This document shows positions 8,897-14,564 of a stretch of 14,564 bases of DNA, piece after piece. This DNA comes from Ochromonadaceae sp. CCMP2298 (Eukaryota > Sar > Synurophyceae > Ochromonadales > Ochromonadaceae). Position numbers and translations under genes: made by a program. Under the pieces are notes generated by a model that searched no databases, was not told the DNA's origin, and saw nothing but the letters and a program-made list of their open reading frames with translations. How positions within the stretch are numbered: the stretch's first letter is position 1; the number at the start of each line of letters is the position of its first letter. The stretch spans positions 1 to 14,564 of the forward strand of contig MU634199.1 in the NCBI GenBank assembly GCA_026770595.1. Direction: 5' to 3'.

Positions 8897-9391
8897 TTGG
8901 GGGCGAGAATTGCTGTGGATGACGGCGTGCACTGGCGCACTGGTCCAGCCCTCTGGAAATTTTCTCTGCCTGCCTGACCTTTGTTAAAGCCAGTAAATTT
9001 CCTTCCTGCGTGTGTCTTGAAGACCACCTTTTTCTTATTTTCTCAGAGCCGTCCGCGCAAGGCTAAACCCTACATTTAGCGGGGGTTTTAACGGCCACCC
9101 CGTCCGCGCACGACAATTGAGCCGAAACCCTCCGTCTTGGGGGCCCTTGATCCTTGATGTTCTAGATTTCAGAAGTGAAAATGTCGCTGAACACGTTATT
9201 TGCGGACATCAGCGTCTATTCTAGTGAAATTTGTTATGTTACAGTAAGTTAACGCAAAAAATTGCTGCGGTTCCGCAAAAATGGGACGCCGCTAAACTTC
9301 GGACAGGACCCGCTACAATCCCAGACCGAAGTAACCTTCATACCAGTCTACAATCTTTCAGGAACCTCCCCAGCTGGAGCTTAAACTACGG
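8897..9391. other. Convergent 3' intergenic region
   Basis: This 495-bp stretch lies between the stops of the eIF4E-like gene (plus) and the giant gene (minus), so it holds both 3' UTRs and polyadenylation sites. I see no AATAAA. A direct repeat GTCCGCGCA occurs at 9051-9059 and 9102-9110, around a weak GCTAAA...TTTAGC hairpin (about 9062-9080). A short open frame from 9231 has no recognisable product. Confidence 0.6.
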
Positions 9392-12300
9392 CTACGCGCT
9401 GGTGCTCCTACCCCTACACTTCTGCGCGTTGAAGCCGAACTGGCTGAGGCGCAGGCACACCTGGCTGCCTGCGGGGGCGTAGTACTGTCCCCAGTCGTAC
9501 TGGTTGATGGACTCGTTCTGCCCCGGGGCTGTCTCGACCCTCCACAGACGCAGCGCATCCAGGTGGGAGAGGCAGCCGGCCTGTTCGGGGCAGGGGTGGT
9601 CCAGCCACAGGTTCCCCTGGGCCACGCAGCGGGTAGGGGAGGGCGCCTGAAAGACCACACCACGCAAGGCGTCCTGGGGCAGGCGGGCGTAGGTCCAGCC
9701 CCCGACCCCGCGCACCAGGTGTTGGGCTAGCTGCTCGGCCGCGCAGCCCAGCCCAGCCCACGCCCTGGGTACGCCACCCGCCAACCTGGGCCCTGCTGCG
9801 CGTTCGCACTCCGCTGCCGCCTGCGTGAAGTTTGCGAGTCCTAGGGGCTCCCGGCCCAGCCAGCTGCTCTGCATAAAGGCACCGGCTAGAACGAAGTCTC
9901 CCTCGCGCGGCGCCAGTTGCTTGACGTAGGTGGTGCCCTGGATGGCCAGCGTGCTCTCCAGGCCGACGCAGCGCCGGTCCCAAGTGGAATCGAATCGGTT
10001 CTCGTAGTCTGGGGTGGTGGGTGCAGGGGCAGAAGGGAGGGGAAGAGGGGGGCATGAAAGAGATAGCCAGAAAGACAGAGAGACAGAGAGACAGAGAGGG
10101 GGATGGACATGAGAGAAGATAAGTCGGTGAAGGGATCAGTTGCCAAGTGTGCAAATATAGATGCAGGTATGCAGGTGTGCACGTATACAGGTACGCAGAT
10201 GGGAGTATGGCAGGGGTGGAGGCCTGGGTGGCACGAGAGGTATAAAGTACGCACAGCACAGTACAGCACAGTCCATTCATAGTACGTACCTTTTTCTGCG
10301 TACTTGTGGCTGTCCAGAGGCGCCAGCAGCATCGCCGCCTGTCCGTCCCGATTACCGCCCCTACCTCCCACCGCTCCTTTCGCGCCCGCGCCCTTCACGC
10401 CTACGCTCGCAGTCAGCGGCAGCGGCGCAGCAGAGAGCACGCTGGCGACCACGCCCGAGCCGTACATATCCCCCTGCCTCACAGCAGATACCCACAGGCA
10501 CTCCGGCCGCCCAGCCAGGTGCCGCAGAGCATCGTCCAGCACGCGCACCAGCAGCACCGCATCCCCCGCACCCGCGCCCGACCCCTTCCCAGCCCTGGCT
10601 TTCTGTCCCTGGCCTCGGTCCAGCAGCACTACACGTGGGTCGTCCTGGGCCTGTGCCAGGAGGGGGGACGGGGGGGTGCCGGGCTCTGGTACTAGGAAAG
10701 CTCGCCAGTTGGGGTTCTGCTGCTGCTGCAGGGCTGCAGTGAGGGGTGGAGGTGAGGAGAGGGAGGGAAAGATAGGGTGAGCAAAAGCATAATCGAAAAG
10801 GCCACAGGGAAAACGGACTCTAGGGAGCAGGGGAGCAGGGTCCGGCCAGAGAAGGAGCAGGGAGCAGGCAAAAGCAGAATACAAAAAGGACAAAGCAGGG
10901 GGAGAAAATAGGCCACTGAGCAACTAGGTAGCAGGTGGCAGACTCTTACACTGTAACGTATTCGCCAGCGACGCCTGCTTCAAGGGGAGGCCCTGGGAAC
11001 GTCCCGCACCCCCGCTTACACCCCCTCCCACACTCCCTCCCCCCCTCGCGCCCCCAACCAGCACCGCAACGCACACCTGTGTCTTCTGCTCCACTCGCTT
11101 GGGCGCAGGGGGCCAGGACAGAGCCAGCTCCTTGCCGAACTCCTCATAAATTATCATGCTCGTTAGCGACTCGGGCAGCAGGGGCAGCAGGTAGGTGGGC
11201 AGGGGGGTGGAGAGCGGGATTTTAACTAGAGCGTGGAGTAATAGCTGGACGTACACCCTGGATGCTGAGTTCATAGCGACTGCCTTGCCGCACAGGAAGT
11301 CGGGGGCGCCCATAGACTCGCCAGACCAGCGCAAGAACAGAACCACCTGGGGGTCGATGTCGCACCACGTCACACCCGTTAGAGCGTCAGCGCCGTCACT
11401 GCCGCTACCACCACCGCCGGTGCCAGTACCGTTACCGCTGCTACCGCTACTACCGCCGTCTAGCGCTGGGCAGGAGGTAAAGTACCTCAGCCCCGTCTGC
11501 CTACTGTGCTGCAGCGACGCCACCCGCTGCCCCTGCTCCTGCACCATCGCCGTCAGCCTGAAGCGGAAGTAGTCCTCCATGGGCACGAACACCATACTGC
11601 TGTAGTACTTGTCTAACTCCTGCAGCAGGCTGTAGATCAGACTGCCACGCAGGACGAACGCGTGCGGCTGTACGTAGGGTGTAGAGAGGGTGAGACAGTC
11701 GATTATGCTGCCCACCAGCCCTACCCCCTCTCCATCCAGCAAGTCCCGGTACTGGGAGATCCAGCGCCCCCCCTCGTACTGCGCCAGCGGGCCGCGCACG
11801 CCGCTATTTAGGTGGAAGACTGCGTCCACGGCGGAGGTAATGGAGGCACCGAGCATACGCAGGGTATGCAGAAACGCGTTAAGGGAGGAGGAGGAGAAGG
11901 TCCAGTGCACAATCGCGACGTTGGGGAGCTGGGGCAGCAGGGCAAGGGCGGGGTTGTCGGTGATGGCTGCCACGTTGAACAGGTAGAAGGCCTTGTGCGC
12001 GACCCCCCCCGCTGCCTCTGCCTCTGCGTGGTGCAGCATGGCCGTAACGAATGTACGTACGTTGTTCAACGTGATGTCTATGGCCACATCAGAGGACCCG
12101 ATGTCCTCGATATTGTAGATGATTAGGTTTTGCTTCCCCTGCGCAGCGCCGCTTGACTTTAGGTGCTTTTGAAGTTTCTCAACGGCGCCAGCCCAGGAGT
12201 CGTTGGTGGGCGTGAGAGAGACTAGGCGCCCTTCGTTCATGCCGTTGCTGTTGAAGTGCCTGATGGCGGGCACCTGCAGCTTAAGGTTCGCCAAGTAGTA

Positions 12301-14564
12301 GAGGTCCAGATTCGCCTCCAGGTAGGCCATCCACAGAAAGCCCTCCACCTTGGCAACGGGGTGTTTTGAGGCTCTTCCTTCCTTTCTGCCGGCGCCAACG
12401 TAGTGGTCCAGGGCCTGTTTCTCGGTGAGTATGCCTGCTGCGGACAGATCTTCGTTGTTTTCCAGATACTGCTTCCAATCGAACCCACACTCGCGCTTCT
12501 CAGCCTTTCCCGAGACCTCGTAGTGCTTCATCGCATCCGCCTCAGGCACTAGGTTGTGCAGGTCGGGGTTGAGCAGCAGATAGGAGCGAGCACAGCATGT
12601 GGCGAGCGTGCTGGGGCCAGTGAGGGACTCAAGTGAGTGCCGGCGGTTCTCCTTTCGCCCCACGGTGAGGTAGTGGGTCACCGCCTGCTGCTCCGTCCTC
12701 ACCCCCGCCAGAATCAGGTCCGAATTCAGCTCCAGGTAGCGTTCATAGTTGAATCGACACTCCAGCCCCTCCATCCGCCCGCTGGCATGGTAGTGCTCCG
12801 CAGCCTGCGCCTGATTGACTGAAGCAGCCACGTCTGGGTTTAGCAACAGGTAGACGCGCCAATCGCACCCATACCTCTCCTCCGCAGTGGAGTGCACGCG
12901 GCCCTCTTTCTTGCCGTACGCTACATAGTGCTCTAATGCTTGCATCTCCGTAACGAGACCAACCGCAGCCAAGTCTAGGTTGCGTTGTAGGTACCTCTGC
13001 CAGTTGAACACACACTCACGGTTTTCCTTCCGCCCGATATCCTCGAAATGAAAGGGTGCCTTGTGCTCAGTGAGAAAGGACAGCAGGTCGGGGTTCATTT
13101 TTAGGTATTGCCACCACACGCACTGCTCGACAGGCTGCTCCTTCAGCTGCCTCCTGTGCGTGTACGACTGTATGTGCGTCTGCGTCTGCAGTGCGCGCTG
13201 CACCTGGCGCCACTGCTCCGCGGGGGGGCGGTAGGTTGCGCTACGGGCATAGCTGGGGTATAGATCCATTCTCCCCTCTCCCCCTGTCCCCTCCAGCCGC
13301 CTTCTCATCAACAGGTCCGAGTGTGCATACCCGTATTGACTGAGGCGCAGACACACCCTGTCCGAGGCATTGTAGTGCACCCAGTCGAAGTAGGGGACCT
13401 CCGGGTGAGTCCCGTACTGCCTGCCCAGGTCCTTCGAGAGCATTCGCTGCACCGTGCTGTGCGCCAGACAGCCCACGCGGTTCTCCCTAGGATGGTCGAA
13501 CCACACGTTGCCTGCGGCGATGCAGTGGGTAGGAGAGGGGCCGTGGAACATAACGCTGCGCAGGCCGTCTATGGGCAGACGGGTGTAGGTCCAGCCTCTG
13601 TTGCGCACCAGGTACTGCGTGAAGTACCCGTCATTGCAGCCCAGGCAGTGGAAGCGATTCTTGTCAGAGAAGTTGCCAAACCACACATTCTCGGCTAGCA
13701 ATTTGTCCCTTTTGAGGAAGATGGCGGCCAGATCCACACGGGCGATCTTGGGCACAGGCGAGGCGGTGTAGGCCATGCCCGAGATCGCAAGCGTGGCCTG
13801 GATGCCGAGGCATTTGCGGTCCCAGGCTAAGTCTTTGCGTAAGATGTAGTCCTGATCTGCGAAGTTGCGGCTGTCCATGGGGACCAGGAGCATGTCCGCC
13901 TGCCTTTTGCCGCTACCAGTATTGCTACTAATACCGATATTGCCCCTGCCGCCACTATCGCTGTGGAGCAGGGCCAAATTGGGGGCGTTGATCACGCGGT
14001 CGACGAGCTCGGACCCGTACGCATTGTCTCCGTTCGTGGCCGAGATCCACCGGCACTCCGGCTTGCCCAGAATCTGTCGCAGCACATGGTCGGTGGTGGT
14101 GTAGCCGCCATCTATTTTGGTGAACACGGGTCGAAACTTCATTTCTACGTCTAGGGGCACCAGTCGGGGGTCGGCGTACCGGTGCAGGATGCGGGCGAGG
14201 CGGCGGTCGAACGGGGAAGGATCGGTGACGAAGAAGAAGGCTAGCCAGTTCGAGTTGGTCTGAGTCAGGAGCGCTGAAGGATGGGGGAAGGTAAGAGCAT
14301 GTGATAGGGGAGCGGAAGAGTAGGGGGGGGGGGGGTAGAAAGGACAGGAAGTGGATTAGAATACGTCCAGTGAGAAATAACAGCCCATCACGCACATCCC
14401 CACTCACACTGCACGATCAAATCCAGGTCCATGTGCAGGTACCGCTGCTTGGGCGACTTATGCACATGCCGGGGGTCGTGCATTTTCGCAGTGCGCACGA
14501 GGAAACACACAGACGAGTCGGCGGGGGAGGAGTAGGGCGCCTGGGCCTGGAGAGGCTGGTTCTG
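9392..14564 (-). CDS. Large glycosyltransferase-like protein with duplicated domain and NxDL/HY repeats (5' partial)
   Basis: Exons 14408->14564, 10950-14273, 10290-10733 and 9392-10008 join in frame to 1513 residues; the N-terminus is outside the window. Order: domain copy A (13321-14510) with LHMDLDL, NSNWLAFFFVTD, ECRWISATNGDNAYGS, a WDRKCLG segment and GPSPTHC; seven repeats (12226-13122); a second domain (about 11113-12129) with VHWTFSSSSL, HLNSGVRGPL and TPYVQPHAF; then domain copy B (9425-11076), a diverged duplicate of A. TNGDN/DxD-like motifs, the NSGVRGP domain and repeats of this kind recall poorly characterised algal and oomycete glycosyltransferase-like proteins and bacterial glycan-synthesis proteins, so a role in glycan synthesis or glycoprotein processing is inferred, not shown. 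Copy B lacks TNGDN. A Gly/Ser linker lies at about 11390-11460. No membrane segment is evident in the part seen. Exon joins in copy B were chosen by alignment with copy A. Confidence 0.7.
9425..11076 (-). other. Domain copy B, diverged duplicate of copy A
   Basis: This copy runs from VCVAVLVGG to RLSQFGFNA across three exons. It aligns with copy A along its length: PNWRAFLV, PECLWVSAV...YGSGVV, AAMLLAPLDSHKYA, WDRRCVGLESTLAIQG, GWTYARLPQDALRG, FQAPSPTRC, GNLWLDHP. The TNGDN position reads VRQGD (10471-10485) and VTD reads VPE, so a catalytic motif, if TNGDN is one, is lost. It has one extra intron (10009-10289) absent from copy A. Confidence 0.7.
10071..10102. repeat. GACAGAGA microsatellite in last intron of the giant gene
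   Basis: A short (GACAGAGA)n array lies in the 281-bp intron 10009-10289, close to its 3' end in the transcript sense. It is purine-rich on the plus strand, as are the repeats in the FKBP15-like and NDUFS5 introns. A second degenerate repeat (ATGCAGGT-like units, about 10159-10200) lies in the same intron. Confidence 0.7.
12226..13122 (-). repeat. Seven-unit protein repeat, alternating short and long NxDL...HY...E units
   Basis: Units start at about 13122, 13014, 12867, 12759, 12594, 12489 and 12339, with lengths near 36, 49, 36, 55, 35, 50 and 38 residues. The core is YLxxNxDLxxxxxxTexqAxxHYxxxGrkExr; the first six units begin with Cys. Short units carry YLLLNPD and end in GRMEGLEC-type sequence; long units carry NWxxYLxxNxDL with TExQA and a 10-20 residue spacer after KEGR. 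Similar units occur in bacterial surface and glycan-synthesis proteins, where a helical hairpin solenoid is plausible. Confidence 0.85.
13321..14510 (-). other. Domain copy A (TNGDN glycosyltransferase-like)
   Basis: This copy runs from VCFLVRT to RLSQYGYAH and spans one intron (14274-14407). It carries TTTDHVLRQILGKPECRW followed by TNGDN at 14023-14037, then ADMLLVPMDSRNF, WDRKCLGIQ, RVDLAAIFLKR, GWTYTRLP, MFHGPSPTHC and GNVWFDHP. The TNGDN motif and the later DLAAI segment resemble, from memory, a family of algal and oomycete proteins thought to be GT-A-like. No structure or activity can be claimed from sequence alone. Confidence 0.6.

Noticed and set aside
9051-9110. Short direct repeats with AAACCCT-like words as a possible interstitial telomere or mobile-element footprint.
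   Set aside because: Only single AAACCCT units and one 9-bp repeat pair are present; there is no array, terminal repeat or coding remnant.
10924-10949. The end of the giant gene's main open frame at a stop near 10924, giving a shorter protein.
   Set aside because: A good GTAAGA donor at 10944-10949 precedes the stop, and the following exons align with domain copy A, so the frame is read as running into an intron. A retained-intron isoform is still possible.

Overview
This is a eukaryotic nuclear window holding five spliced protein-coding genes, four complete and one cut by the right edge. All 16 inferred introns are GT-AG and short (69 to 338 bp), coding exons are GC-rich, and low-complexity runs are common inside both exons and introns. 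The gene set (a complex I CHCH subunit, an FKBP15/WAFL-like protein, ribosomal protein eS25, a class II eIF4E, and a large glycosyltransferase-like repeat protein) and the single-codon first exon of the ribosomal protein gene suggest a unicellular alga or related protist. A stramenopile is my best guess, but the sequence does not settle the lineage.

Layout: NDUFS5 (minus, 148-731, 2 exons); a 735-bp intergenic region with an AT-rich core; FKBP15-like (minus, 1467-5348, 7 exons, 1033 aa); a 519-bp head-to-head promoter region; RPS25 (plus, 5868-6691, 5 exons, 108 aa); a 944-bp intergenic region with a perfect 18-bp hairpin and two TGACGTCA palindromes; an eIF4E2/4EHP-like gene (plus, 7636-8896, 3 exons, 338 aa); a 495-bp convergent 3' region; and a giant gene (minus, 9392 to beyond 14564, at least 4 exons, at least 1513 aa). 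All exon joins given keep the reading frame, and most are supported by protein family conservation across the junction.

The most novel object is the giant gene. It reads as domain copy A, then seven alternating short/long 'YLxxNxDL...HYxxxGxxE' repeats, then a second distinct glycosyltransferase-like domain with an NSGVRGP motif, then domain copy B, a diverged duplicate of A. A phase-1 intron splits a serine codon at the equivalent place near the start of both copies, which supports an intragenic duplication including the intron. Copy B has lost the TNGDN motif of copy A. The class II eIF4E carries an unusual Gly-rich tail of about 155 residues with five Trp-basic motifs. The FKBP15-like protein has a degenerate FKBP domain and a long polyglutamine tract.

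The genes do not form a pathway. They are housekeeping or cytoskeletal neighbours with separate or shared bidirectional promoters. All function calls are from recognition of sequence by eye; no database search was run.
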